From: Rubrivivax rivuli
Lineage (GTDB): Bacteria; Pseudomonadota; Gammaproteobacteria; Burkholderiales; Burkholderiaceae_C
NCBI RefSeq assembly: GCF_004016505.1
Contig: NZ_SACR01000001.1
Coordinates: 744,001-808,000, forward strand
Direction of reading: 5' to 3'
Length of the DNA: 64,000 nt
Position numbers and translations under genes: made by a program
The notes under the pieces: model-generated
Databases searched by the model: none
What the model saw: the letters and a program-made list of their open reading frames with translations, nothing else
Told to the model about the DNA's origin: nothing
In this document: in pieces, positions 46,246 to 55,670 of the stretch
Position numbering within the stretch: the stretch's first letter is position 1
How the letters are laid out: every line of letters begins with the position of its first letter

Positions 46246-47757
46246 ATGCCCTCCGACATGAACAGCGCCCTCGTCTGGCTGAAGCGCGACCTGCGCCTGC
46301 ACGACCACGCGCCGCTGCACGCGGCGCAGGGTGCGCGTGCGGCCGCGGCGCTGTTCGTCATCGAGCCGGCCTGGCTGCAGAGCCCCGAGTTCAGCCCGAG
46401 TCATCTGCACTTCACGCTGCAGTGCCTGGCCGAGCTGCGGCGTGAACTCGCCGCGCGCGGCCTGCCGCTGCTGGTGCGGGTGGGCGAGGTGCCCGCGGTG
46501 CTGCAGCAACTGCACGCCGAGTGGCCTTTCCAGCACCTGCTGAGCCACGAAGAAACCGGCACCGGCTGGAGCTACCAGCGCGACATCGCGGTCGGCCGCT
46601 GGTGCCGCGCGGCGGGCGTGGCCTGGCAGGAGTTCCCGCAGACTGGCGTGGTGCGCCGGCTGCGCAGCCGCGAAGGCTGGGCCGGCCGCTGGGCGCAGCG
46701 CATGGACGCGCCGCTGTTGCCGGCGCCCACGCAGTTCCACACTGCGGCCGGTTTTGCCGGCGCGGCGCTGGCCGACCAGCCCGACCTGCCCACGCTGGCC
46801 CGCCTGGGCGCTGGCCCGCTCACGCAAACGCTGCAGCCCGCCGGCGAAAGAGCCGCGCGCGCCACGCTGTTGAGCTTCATCACCGGCCGCGGGCGCGACT
46901 ACCGCCGCGCGCTCAGCAGCCCGCTCACGGCCGAAAGCGGCTGCAGCCGGCTCAGCCCGCACCTGGCCTTCGGCACGGTGTCGATGCGCCAGGTGCACCA
47001 GGCCACCGAGGGCGCGATGGCCAGCACGCCCGACCGCACGCTGGCCTACGCGCTGCACGGTTTTGCCGGCCGCCTGCGCTGGCACTGCCACTTCATGCAG
47101 AAGCTGGAAGACGAGCCCGAGATCGAGTTCCGCAACTTCGCGCGCGCCTACGACGGGCTGCGCCCGGGCGATGGCGTGCCCATGGACGAGGTGCACGCCG
47201 CGCGCCTGCAGGCCTGGTGCGAAGGCCGCACGGGCTTTCCGATGGTGGACGCCTGCATGCGCAGCCTGTGTGCCACCGGCTGGTTGAACTTCCGCATGCG
47301 CGCGATGCTGGTGAGTTTTGCGGCCTACCACCTGGGCCTGCACTGGCGCGAGCCGGGGCTGTTTCTCGCGCGGCAGTTCCTCGATTTCGAGCCCGGCATC
47401 CACTGGAGCCAGATGCAGATGCAAAGCGGCACCACGGGCATCAACACGCTGCGCATCTACTCGCCCAGCAAGCAGGCGCAAGACCAGGACCCGCAGGGCG
47501 AGTTCGTGCGACGCTGGGTGCCCGAGTTCGGCACTCCTGACTACCCTGCGCCCATCGTCGACGAGAAGTCCGCGCTGAAGGCCACGAAAGAGCTGATGTA
47601 CGGCCAGCGTGCCAAGCCCGAAGCCCGTGCCGAGGCCGATGCCGTGCAGCAGCGCCACGGCTCGCGCAAGGCCGGTCTGCCGCCTTCGGGCATGAAACGC
47701 AGCACGGGGCGCAGCAAGACCCCGGCAGCCCCCAGCCCGCAAGGCGAACTCTTCTGA
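46246..47757 (+). CDS. Cryptochrome/photolyase-family FAD protein (variant active site)
   Basis: First of three photolyase-family genes, 503 residues. N-terminal antenna domain: ALVWLKRDLRLHDHAPL (residues 8-24), HEETGTGWSYQRD (101-113). FAD domain: CSRLSPHLAFGTVSMRQVH (233-251), GFPMVDACMRSLCATGWLNFRMR (330-352), then LDFEPGIHWSQMQMQSG (379-395) where class I photolyases have DGDLAANN. That replaces the Asn contacting flavin N5 with His and alters the Asp pair. A C-terminal basic tail follows. Could be a repair enzyme or a light sensor. The DUF2256 gene starts 10 nt later. Confidence 0.9.
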   Translation: MPSDMNSALVWLKRDLRLHDHAPLHAAQGARAAAALFVIEPAWLQSPEFSPSHLHFTLQCLAELRRELAARGLPLLVRVGEVPAVLQQLHAEWPFQHLLSHEETGTGWSYQRDIAVGRWCRAAGVAWQEFPQTGVVRRLRSREGWAGRWAQRMDAPLLPAPTQFHTAAGFAGAALADQPDLPTLARLGAGPLTQTLQPAGERAARATLLSFITGRGRDYRRALSSPLTAESGCSRLSPHLAFGTVSMRQVHQATEGAMASTPDRTLAYALHGFAGRLRWHCHFMQKLEDEPEIEFRNFARAYDGLRPGDGVPMDEVHAARLQAWCEGRTGFPMVDACMRSLCATGWLNFRMRAMLVSFAAYHLGLHWREPGLFLARQFLDFEPGIHWSQMQMQSGTTGINTLRIYSPSKQAQDQDPQGEFVRRWVPEFGTPDYPAPIVDEKSALKATKELMYGQRAKPEARAEADAVQQRHGSRKAGLPPSGMKRSTGRSKTPAAPSPQGELF

Positions 47758-47767
47758 AAGCCGCGCG

Positions 47768-47932
47768 ATGAAACGAGAACCGGGCTTCAAGGGCAACAAG
47801 GCCGCCTTGCCAAGCAAGCCCTGTCTCGTCTGCGGCCGGCCCATGAGCTGGCGCAAGGCTTGGGCCAGGAACTGGGACGAGGTGCGCTACTGCTCCGACG
47901 CCTGCCGACAACGCAAGAAAGCCACCCCATGA
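47768..47932 (+). CDS. DUF2256 small cysteine-rich protein
   Basis: A 54-residue protein with a zinc-ribbon-like set of four cysteines: CLVC at residues 18-21 and CSDAC at 43-47, with GRPMSWRKAW and NWDEVRY between (the DUF2256 text). It is basic. DUF2256 genes commonly sit next to photolyase-family genes. Its stop overlaps the following ATG (ATGA), so it is part of the operon. Binding to nucleic acid or to a partner is inferred from composition only. Confidence 0.88.
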   Translation: MKREPGFKGNKAALPSKPCLVCGRPMSWRKAWARNWDEVRYCSDACRQRKKATP

Positions 47933-49464
47933 AGAATTTGCGCCACCTCGTCGTGGTGCTGGGCGACCAGCTCGACCGTCAGGCTGCGGCCCTCGACGGC
48001 TTCGACCCCGCGTTAGACGCCGTTTGGATGTGCGAAGCCGCCGAAGAAGCCACGCACGTCTGGTGCAGCCAGCAGCGGCTGGCGGTGTTCTTGTCGGCCA
48101 TGCGCCACTTTGCGCAGGCGCTGCGCGATGAAGGCTGGCCGGTGAATTACACCGAGCAGCATCCAGGCTCGCTGGCCGAAGCGCTGGCGCAGACGCTGGC
48201 CACCACCCGCGTGCAGGCCGTGCTGATGACCGAGCCCGGCGAGTGGCGTGTGCAGCAGGCGCTGCAGGCGGCGTGCGCCGCCGCTGGTGTGCCGCTGCGC
48301 GAGTTGCAAGACCGTCACTTCCTCTGCAGCCGAGCCGAGTTCGCGGCCCACGCACGCGGCCGCAAGCAGCTGCGCATGGAGTACTTCTACCGCGAGATGC
48401 GCCGCCGCCACCGCGTGCTGATGGACGGCGACCAGCCCGCCGGCGGCGAATGGAATTACGACGCCGAGAACCGCGAAGGTTTCGGCCCCCAGGGCCCCGG
48501 CTTCGTGCCGCCGCCGGTGCGCACCGCGCCCGATGCCATCACGCAGCAGGTGCTGGCGCTGGTGCAAGAGCGCTACGCCATGCACCCGGGTTCGGTGGCC
48601 GAGTTCGGCTGGCCCGTCAAGCGCGCCGAAGCGCTGCGCGGCTTGCACGCCTTCATCGAAGAGCGCCTGCCCGATTTCGGCCGCTGGCAGGACGCGATGT
48701 GGGAAGGCCAGCCCTGGCTCTACCACTCGCACATCTCGGTGGGGCTGAACCTCAAGCTGCTGCACCCGCGCGAGGTCATCGAGGCCGCCGAGGCTGCCTG
48801 GCGTGCCGGCCGCGTGCCGATTGCCGCGGCCGAAGGTTTCATCCGCCAGGTGCTGGGCTGGCGCGAGTACGTGCGCGGCATCTACTGGCAGCAGATGCCG
48901 GGCTACCTGGAACTCAACGAACTGGGTGCCACGCAAGACCTGCCGGCCTGGTTCTGGACCGGCGATGTGCCGATGCGCTGCCTGCGTGACGCTGTTCAGC
49001 AGACGCTGCAGCACGGCTACGCGCACCACATCCAGCGCCTGATGGTCACGGGCCTGTACCTGCTGCTGCATGGCGTGGATCCAAAGCAGGTGCACGCCTG
49101 GTACCTGAGCGTGTATGTCGACGCGGTGGAGTGGGTGGAGCTGCCCAACACCCTGGGCATGAGCCAGTACGCCGATGGCGGCCTGATGGCCAGCAAACCC
49201 TACGCCGCCACCGGCAAGTACATCGAACGCATGAGCGACCACTGCCGCGGCTGCCGCTTCAAGCCTGCGGTGCGCACCGGGCCGCAGGCCTGCCCCTACA
49301 CCACGCTCTACTGGGACTTCCTGATGCAGCACGAAGCACGTTTCGCCGGCCACCCGCGCATGGCGCTGCAGGTGAAGAACGTCGCGCGCCTGGCCGAGCC
49401 CGAACGCGAGGCCATCCGCCGCCGTGCCAGCGCTGTGCGCGCCGGGCAATGGGATGCGGCATGA
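47929..49464 (+). CDS. phrB: Fe-S bacterial cryptochrome/photolyase (PhrB/(6-4) photolyase-like)
   Basis: A 511-residue protein of the FeS-BCP group (DPRP family), which repairs (6-4) photoproducts in Agrobacterium PhrB. Four cysteines at 351, 439, 442 and 455 match the [4Fe-4S] ligands of PhrB (350, 438, 441, 454) almost position for position. HLVVVLGDQL opens the antenna domain; FAD region includes GWREYVRGIYWQQMP (310-324), HHIQRLMVTG and YADGGLMASKPYAATGKYI. Homologues use a ribolumazine antenna. Coupled to DUF2256 and to the following gene by ATGA overlaps. Confidence 0.92.
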   Translation: MKNLRHLVVVLGDQLDRQAAALDGFDPALDAVWMCEAAEEATHVWCSQQRLAVFLSAMRHFAQALRDEGWPVNYTEQHPGSLAEALAQTLATTRVQAVLMTEPGEWRVQQALQAACAAAGVPLRELQDRHFLCSRAEFAAHARGRKQLRMEYFYREMRRRHRVLMDGDQPAGGEWNYDAENREGFGPQGPGFVPPPVRTAPDAITQQVLALVQERYAMHPGSVAEFGWPVKRAEALRGLHAFIEERLPDFGRWQDAMWEGQPWLYHSHISVGLNLKLLHPREVIEAAEAAWRAGRVPIAAAEGFIRQVLGWREYVRGIYWQQMPGYLELNELGATQDLPAWFWTGDVPMRCLRDAVQQTLQHGYAHHIQRLMVTGLYLLLHGVDPKQVHAWYLSVYVDAVEWVELPNTLGMSQYADGGLMASKPYAATGKYIERMSDHCRGCRFKPAVRTGPQACPYTTLYWDFLMQHEARFAGHPRMALQVKNVARLAEPEREAIRRRASAVRAGQWDAA

Positions 49465-50654
49465 ACGACCTTTTCGAACGCGACGAATTCGAGCCCAGCA
49501 CCGCCGCGGCGCGTGCGCGTGTGGCCGACGTGCGGCCGGCGGCCTACGCGCGCACGCGCAACGCACTGGATGGCGATGTCACGCGCCTGTCGCCTTACCT
49601 CACGCACGGCTTCATCACCTTGCCGCAAGCGCTGGCGGGCGTGCTGCAGCGCGGGCCTTTGCCGGTGGACCACAAGCTGGTTTATGAATTCGCGTGGCGC
49701 GAGTATTTCCACCATGTCTGGGCGCACGAGGGCGAAGGCATCTTCGAATCGCTGCACGAAGGCGTGTTGCCCGATGCGGCTTATGCGCGTGAATTGCCAC
49801 GCGATATCCGCGAGGGCGCCACCGGCGTGCCTGTGATCGACCAAGCGGTGCGCACGCTTTACGCCACCGGTTACCTGCACAACCACGCGCGCATGTGGTT
49901 GGCCTCTTACGTGGTGCACCTGCGCAAGGTGCATTGGCGCGCGGGCGCCGATTGGCTCTACGGTCATTTGCTGGATGGCGATCTCGCCAGCAACCACCTC
50001 AGTTGGCAATGGGTGGCCGGCACCGGCAGCCACAAACCCTATCTTTTCAATGCCGAGAATGTCGAGCGTTATGCGCCGGCGCCTTGGCACAGCCGCAGCA
50101 GCGTCGTCGATACCGATTACGACAGCCTCGACCGCCTGGCCCGCAGCCCCCGCGCCGTGCCGGGCGGACGTGGTGTGCCGGTGGCCGAGCCGCCCTTGTT
50201 CGCCACGCCACCCTCAGCGCTGCACGCCGGGTTCGGTGCGCCCGCGGCCGCGGCGGTGCAAGGGCAGGCCGTGCGCGTGTTGCATGCCTGGGACCTGGCA
50301 GACCCCGGGCCCGCGCAGGCCGGCCAGCCCGGCGTGGCCGTGTTCGACGCCGCCTTCCACCGCCGCTGGCCTTGGAGCGCACGGCGCTGGCAGTTCGTGG
50401 GCACGCGGCTGCAGGCCTTGGCGCCAGCGCAGCGCTGGTGGGGTGAAGCGGCCGAGCTGCTGCCCGCCTTGCAGGCCGCCGCCACCTGCAGCGGCACGCA
50501 CAGCGCCCATCTCGGCCGCGCGTGGAAGAGCCTGCCTTGGCGTGATGTGCCACGCCTGTTCCAGGCCCCCAAGTCACGAGCGGGTTCGTTCTCCAAATTC
50601 TTCAGCGCGGCCACACGGGGCTTGCGACAGGCGGCCGAATTGGCGGTGGATTGA
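49461..50654 (+). CDS. Truncated/rearranged photolyase-family FAD-binding protein
   Basis: A 397-residue photolyase relative that starts directly in the FAD domain: TRLSPYLTHG (41-50), EFAWREYFHHVW (76-87), GVPVIDQAVRTLYATGYLHNH (122-142), and LDGDLASNHLSWQWVAG (171-187), with the flavin-contact Asn178 kept. The usual N-terminal antenna domain is missing. Instead, residues about 268-385 form a C-terminal domain (VRVLHAWDLAD, FDAAFHRRWPWSARRWQFVG, PRLFQAPKSRAGSFSKFF) that resembles that domain in outline. GC3 is lower than neighbours in places. Coupled by ATGA to phrB. Class and activity unknown. Confidence 0.85.
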   Translation: MNDLFERDEFEPSTAAARARVADVRPAAYARTRNALDGDVTRLSPYLTHGFITLPQALAGVLQRGPLPVDHKLVYEFAWREYFHHVWAHEGEGIFESLHEGVLPDAAYARELPRDIREGATGVPVIDQAVRTLYATGYLHNHARMWLASYVVHLRKVHWRAGADWLYGHLLDGDLASNHLSWQWVAGTGSHKPYLFNAENVERYAPAPWHSRSSVVDTDYDSLDRLARSPRAVPGGRGVPVAEPPLFATPPSALHAGFGAPAAAAVQGQAVRVLHAWDLADPGPAQAGQPGVAVFDAAFHRRWPWSARRWQFVGTRLQALAPAQRWWGEAAELLPALQAAATCSGTHSAHLGRAWKSLPWRDVPRLFQAPKSRAGSFSKFFSAATRGLRQAAELAVD

Positions 50655-50907
50655 TTCGGCCGTGGTGTCGCAACCTTTGCCGCGCAGCCCGCAGATTCCA
50701 TCTGGCGAACTCGTTTGTTTGCGCGGTCATTAGCTCGGGATATTCGCTGCGGTAATGGCCGTTGATGAATCTGTAGACGGATTGAAACAGCTGCCGTGGC
50801 CTTTGCGGCCATAATTGCGTGCACAGAGGCCCAATTCAATAAAGGCCCATCTTGATGTCCGACGCCGCATCGGTACTGAACAGGGAGCTCATTTCAAGAG
50901 CACAACC

Positions 50908-51253
50908 ATGACCAAGACCTACGCCCAGATCGTCAAGCAAATCGAAGTTCTCAAGCAGGACGCCGAAAAGCTCCGCCGCAAGGAAGTGGAAGGCGTGATC
51001 GGCCGCATTCGCGAAGCCATCACCGTTTATGGCCTCACCGCCGCTGATCTGGGCCTGGCCACGGCCACCAAGGCCCCCGCCAGCCCCAAGGCCAAGGCGC
51101 CCGCGAAGAAGCGCGGCCGCAAGGCCGTGGCCAAGGCGCCTGCCGAAGCCAAGTTCCGCAACGAAGCCGGTCAGACCTGGGGCGGCCGTGGCAAGCGCCC
51201 GCAGTGGCTGCGCGACGCGCTGGCCGCCGGCAAGACCCTGGCCGACTTCGCCG

Positions 51254-51261
<8 letters not shown>
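50908..51261 (+). CDS. H-NS family nucleoid protein
   Basis: A 117-residue H-NS/MvaT-like DNA-binding protein. N-terminal dimerising coiled coil ([30 protein letters not shown]), an Ala/Lys/Pro linker with KKRGRK, and the AT-hook-like C-terminal domain [25 protein letters not shown] (93-117). It is a xenogeneic silencer or nucleoid organiser. The 253-bp upstream region is clearly more AT-rich than the rest of the window, which fits autorepression. It converges with glpK, the ends overlapping by 8 bp. Start at 50908. Confidence 0.92.
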
Positions 51262-52774
<1,513 letters not shown>

Positions 52775-52953
52775 GGCGTGGGCGTGCGGCGGTGGGAGTG
52801 CCGAGCCTACGCGCGTGCAGCGCCCGCGCGGCCCCGGGGAATCACCGCGCTCAGGGCTTGCCCGTCCGCGCTGTAGCGGGCCGCCACGGCGGCGGGTTAG
52901 ATTCGCCGGCTGCGCCCCGCTCCCGTGGCGGCCTTGTTCCGATCCCGCCCCGC

Positions 52954-53943
52954 ATGCCCAGCCACCGCCACGCCTTGATCACCGGCACGCTCTTCGCGCT
53001 GGCAGCCGGCCTCATGTGGGGCCTGGTCTTCGTGGCGCCCACCATGCTGGCCGAGTACCCGGCCGTGCTGCTGACCATGGGCCGCTACCTCGCCTTCGGG
53101 CTGATCGCGCTGCCGCTGGCCTGGTGGGACCGCGCCCGCCTGGCAGAGCTGACGCGGGCCGACTGGGTGGAAGCCGCCAAGCTCGCGCTGGTGGGCAACG
53201 TGCTGTACTACCTGTGCCTGGCCGCGGCCATCCAGCGCGCCGGCGGGCCGCTGCCCACCATGATCATCGGCACGTTGCCGGTGGTCATCGCCATCACCGC
53301 CAACCTGCGCAACACGCGCGCCGGCCAGCGGCAGGAAGGGCGCCTGCCCTGGGCGCGGCTGGCGCCTTCGCTGGGGCTCATCGCCGCCGGGCTGGCCTGC
53401 GTGAACCACGCCGAGGTCACGCAGCTGCCGGCCGACACCGACCTGCTGCGCTACGGCCTGGGCGCGCTGCTGGCCGTGGCGGCCGTGGCCTGCTGGACCT
53501 GGTACCCCATCCGCAACAGCGAATGGCTGCGCCTGCATGCCGACCGCAGCCCGCGCGCCTGGGCCACCGCGCAGGGCCTGGCCACGCTGCCGATGGCGGC
53601 CGTGGGCTACGCGCTCTTCTGGGGCTGGCAAGCCACGCAGACGCCCGCTGCAGGCGCGACGGCTTTCGCCATGCCCTTCGGCCCACAGCCGGGCCTGTTC
53701 ATCGGCCTGATGCTGGCCATTGGCCTCTTCGCCAGCTGGCTGGGCACGCTGTGCTGGAACGAGGCCAGCCAGCGCCTGCCGCCGGCGCTGGCCGGGCAGC
53801 TGATCGTCTTCGAGACCCTGGCGGCGCTGGCTTACGCCTACCTGTGGCGCGCGCAGTGGCCGGGCGGGGTGACGCTGGCGGGGGTGGGGCTGCTGATCGC
53901 CGGCGTGGTGATGGCCTTGCGCGTGCGTCCTGTAGCGCACTGA
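52954..53943 (+). CDS. EamA/DMT-family transporter
   Basis: A 329-residue ten-helix drug/metabolite transporter. [31 protein letters not shown] opens the first repeat; [36 protein letters not shown] text and [32 protein letters not shown] in the second repeat are typical. Substrate unknown. Divergent from glpK across 179 bp, in which no clear -35/-10 pair stands out apart from a TAGATT at 52898. Confidence 0.87.
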   Translation: MPSHRHALITGTLFALAAGLMWGLVFVAPTMLAEYPAVLLTMGRYLAFGLIALPLAWWDRARLAELTRADWVEAAKLALVGNVLYYLCLAAAIQRAGGPLPTMIIGTLPVVIAITANLRNTRAGQRQEGRLPWARLAPSLGLIAAGLACVNHAEVTQLPADTDLLRYGLGALLAVAAVACWTWYPIRNSEWLRLHADRSPRAWATAQGLATLPMAAVGYALFWGWQATQTPAAGATAFAMPFGPQPGLFIGLMLAIGLFASWLGTLCWNEASQRLPPALAGQLIVFETLAALAYAYLWRAQWPGGVTLAGVGLLIAGVVMALRVRPVAH

Positions 53944-54000
53944 CAGGCGGCGCGCTTGCGGGCGAGCATGGGGTTCAACCCTGTGCACCGGAGCTCGCCC

Positions 54001-54414
54001 ATGAACCCACGCCGCCGTTTCATCGCCCTCACCCCCTGGTGGGCCCTGGGCAGCACCGCCGTGCTGCTGGCCGCGTGTTCCGAACGCACACCGGTGCCCG
54101 CTCCCCTGCCGGCGCCCATGCCGGCCCCGGCGCCTTCGCCGGCCGAACCCGCAGCCACCTCCGCTTCCGGGCCGTCACCGGCCGCCTTGGGCCCTTTGAG
54201 CCCGGCCGAGCCGCAGGCTGTGGCGCTGGGCTACGTGGCCTTGGCCAGCCAGGTGGACGCGGCCCGATACCCCAACCACACGGCCGCACAGCAATGCGCG
54301 GGCTGCTCGCTCTACAGCGGCGCTGCCGGCAGTGCTGCCGGGCCCTGCTCGATCTTCGGCGGCCGCGAGGTGGCCGCCGCGGGCTGGTGCAGCGCCTGGG
54401 TGAAGAAGGCCTGA
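54001..54414 (+). CDS. High-potential iron-sulfur protein (HiPIP), lipoprotein-like
   Basis: A 137-residue exported electron carrier. N-terminus RRRFIALTPWWALGSTAVLLAACS combines a twin-arginine motif with a lipobox (LAAC, Cys26). A tether of about 40 residues rich in Pro/Ala (PVPAPLPAPMPAPAPS) follows. The HiPIP core has its four cluster cysteines at 99, 102, 116 and 130 (QQCAGCSLY, GPCSIFGG, GWCSAW) with the usual preceding Tyr. HiPIPs donate electrons to photosynthetic reaction centres or terminal oxidases. Membrane-anchoring by lipid is an inference from the lipobox. Confidence 0.9.
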   Translation: MNPRRRFIALTPWWALGSTAVLLAACSERTPVPAPLPAPMPAPAPSPAEPAATSASGPSPAALGPLSPAEPQAVALGYVALASQVDAARYPNHTAAQQCAGCSLYSGAAGSAAGPCSIFGGREVAAAGWCSAWVKKA

Positions 54415-54443
54415 ACGGAAGGCCTTCACGGAAGGCCTGAGCG
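54405..54443 (+). repeat. Triplicated 13-bp tandem repeat at HiPIP 3' end
   Basis: Three units GAAGGCCTGAACG, GAAGGCCTTCACG and GAAGGCCTGAGCG stand head to tail over the HiPIP stop codon. Each holds an AAGGCCT palindrome, so the block can fold as a hairpin and may serve as a 3' end. Confidence 0.7.
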
Positions 54444-54452
54444 CCCGGCGGC

Positions 54453-55226
54453 TCAGCCGTAGGTGTTGGCCAGCACGCCCAGCCCGGCGATCTCCACCTC
54501 CACCAGCGTGCCCGGCTTCATCGGCAGCACGCCCAGCGAGGTGCCGCAGAGGATGACGTCGCCCGGCCTCAGCGGCAGTTCCTGGCTGATGCGCCAGACC
54601 AGCTCTTCGGGCGGGAAGAACATGTCGGCCAGCGCGTAGTTCTGGCGCTCGCGGCCGCCCACGCGCGTGTGCAGCGTGGCGGTGGCGGGCTGGAAATCGG
54701 TGTCCACCCACGGGCCCAGGGCGCCGAAGCCCGGCAGGCTTTTGGCGCGGCTCCACTGCGCGAAGCTGGCGTCGCGGTTCAGCAGCTCCATGGCCGTCAC
54801 GTCGTTGGCCACGGTGCAGCCGAAGAGGCAGGCCGCGGCCTCTTCGCGCTGGATGCGGTAGGCCGGGCGGCCGATCACCAGCGCCAGCTCGCCCTCGTAG
54901 GCCACGCGCCCCACCTCGGCCGGCGCCGCCGGGATGGCCTGGCCGTGGCCGGTGGCGCAGTGCGGGCTCTTCAGGAAGTACAGCGGCTCGGCCGGCGCGG
55001 CCCAGCCGTTCTTCTCGGCCGCGGCGCGGAAGTTGTTCCACAGGCCGATGATCTGGCCGGGCTGCACCGGGGGCAGCCAGGCGCTGGGCGGAATATCCGC
55101 CAGCGCCACGCTCTCGCCGGTGGCTTCGGGCGCCGCCCAGGGCAGGCCGCGGTGCAGCAGCACCTGGCCGTCTTGCAGCAGGCCCAGGGTGGGCTGGCCC
55201 TGGTGGGTGAAACGCAGCCATCGCAT
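54453..55226 (-). CDS. Fumarylacetoacetate hydrolase family protein
   Basis: A 257-residue FAH-fold C-C hydrolase or isomerase. Metal-binding acidic motif ELALVIGRPAYRIQREEA (about 116-133), GCTVANDVTAMELL at about 140-153, and PGDVILCGTSLGVLPMKPGTLVEVEIAGLG at the C-terminus are characteristic. Family members act in aromatic catabolism (fumarylpyruvate hydrolase, 2-hydroxyhepta-2,4-diene isomerase) or as oxaloacetate tautomerases. Start 55226 (MRWLRFTHQG) matches relatives. Not in an operon with aromatic genes, so its pathway is open. Confidence 0.88.
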   Translation of the reverse strand: MRWLRFTHQGQPTLGLLQDGQVLLHRGLPWAAPEATGESVALADIPPSAWLPPVQPGQIIGLWNNFRAAAEKNGWAAPAEPLYFLKSPHCATGHGQAIPAAPAEVGRVAYEGELALVIGRPAYRIQREEAAACLFGCTVANDVTAMELLNRDASFAQWSRAKSLPGFGALGPWVDTDFQPATATLHTRVGGRERQNYALADMFFPPEELVWRISQELPLRPGDVILCGTSLGVLPMKPGTLVEVEIAGLGVLANTYG

Positions 55227-55328
55227 GGGCAGACTCCGGGCAATTCGAAGGTGGCGGACGATAGCGCCGTGCACGCCGCATGACAAAGATCAAGTTCGGC
55301 GTCAGGCGCCGGGCGCACACTGCCGGGC

Positions 55329-55634
55329 ATGCAGTACCGCGTCATCCCCATCGCGCCCGCCTGGCCGCAGGCGCAGGCCCCGCAGCTCAGCGGCGAGCCG
55401 GCCCGGGTGCAGCGGGTGCTGAGCGCCTTGAGTTCGGCGATGGACAGCCCGGCCCTGGGTTTCTCGCTGCCGCTGGAACGCTGGCTGCGCGAACTGCGCC
55501 TGGACAGCGAACACGCCGAGGCTCATCTGAAGGTCACGCCGCGTTTGGGCAGCGCCCCGGCCGAACTGGCCTTCGACACCCTGCGCCGGCTGCTGCCGGA
55601 CACCGACATCTACGTCGTCGCCGCTGCGGCCTGA
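55329..55634 (+). CDS. Hypothetical protein, 101 aa
   Basis: A 101-residue protein with no recognised domain. It has a central helix-rich part (EPARVQRVLSALSSAMDSPALGFSLPLERWLRELRL) and a C-terminal alternating stretch (HLKVTPRLGSAPAELAFDTLRRLLPDTDIYVVAA). That end loosely recalls MIP18/DUF59-type alpha-beta sequence, but the motif Cys is absent. Lies between FAH and the glcF stop, convergent with glcF. GC-rich third positions support coding. Confidence 0.5.
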   Translation: MQYRVIPIAPAWPQAQAPQLSGEPARVQRVLSALSSAMDSPALGFSLPLERWLRELRLDSEHAEAHLKVTPRLGSAPAELAFDTLRRLLPDTDIYVVAAAA

Positions 55635-55654
55635 GCCGCGGAACCCGGCCGGGC

Positions 55655-55670
55655 CTGGCCTTCAGGCCAG
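55655..55670. terminator. Hairpin at the end of glcF
   Basis: CTGGCC-TTCA-GGCCAG overlaps the glcF stop codon between convergent genes. No T-run on either side; termination activity uncertain. Confidence 0.35.

Noticed and set aside
45208..47856. An 882-codon minus-strand frame spanning GNAT, MtfA and the first photolyase gene
   Set aside because: It crosses three convincing plus-strand genes and reads as compositional noise.
50782..50815. TTGAAA/CATAAT as an H-NS gene promoter
   Set aside because: Spacing is 22 bp, well outside 16-18, so I do not list it as a promoter feature.
55329..55634. MIP18/DUF59 Fe-S assembly protein for the 101-aa gene
   Set aside because: The resemblance is only in the last strand-helix; the conserved Cys/Asp positions are missing.
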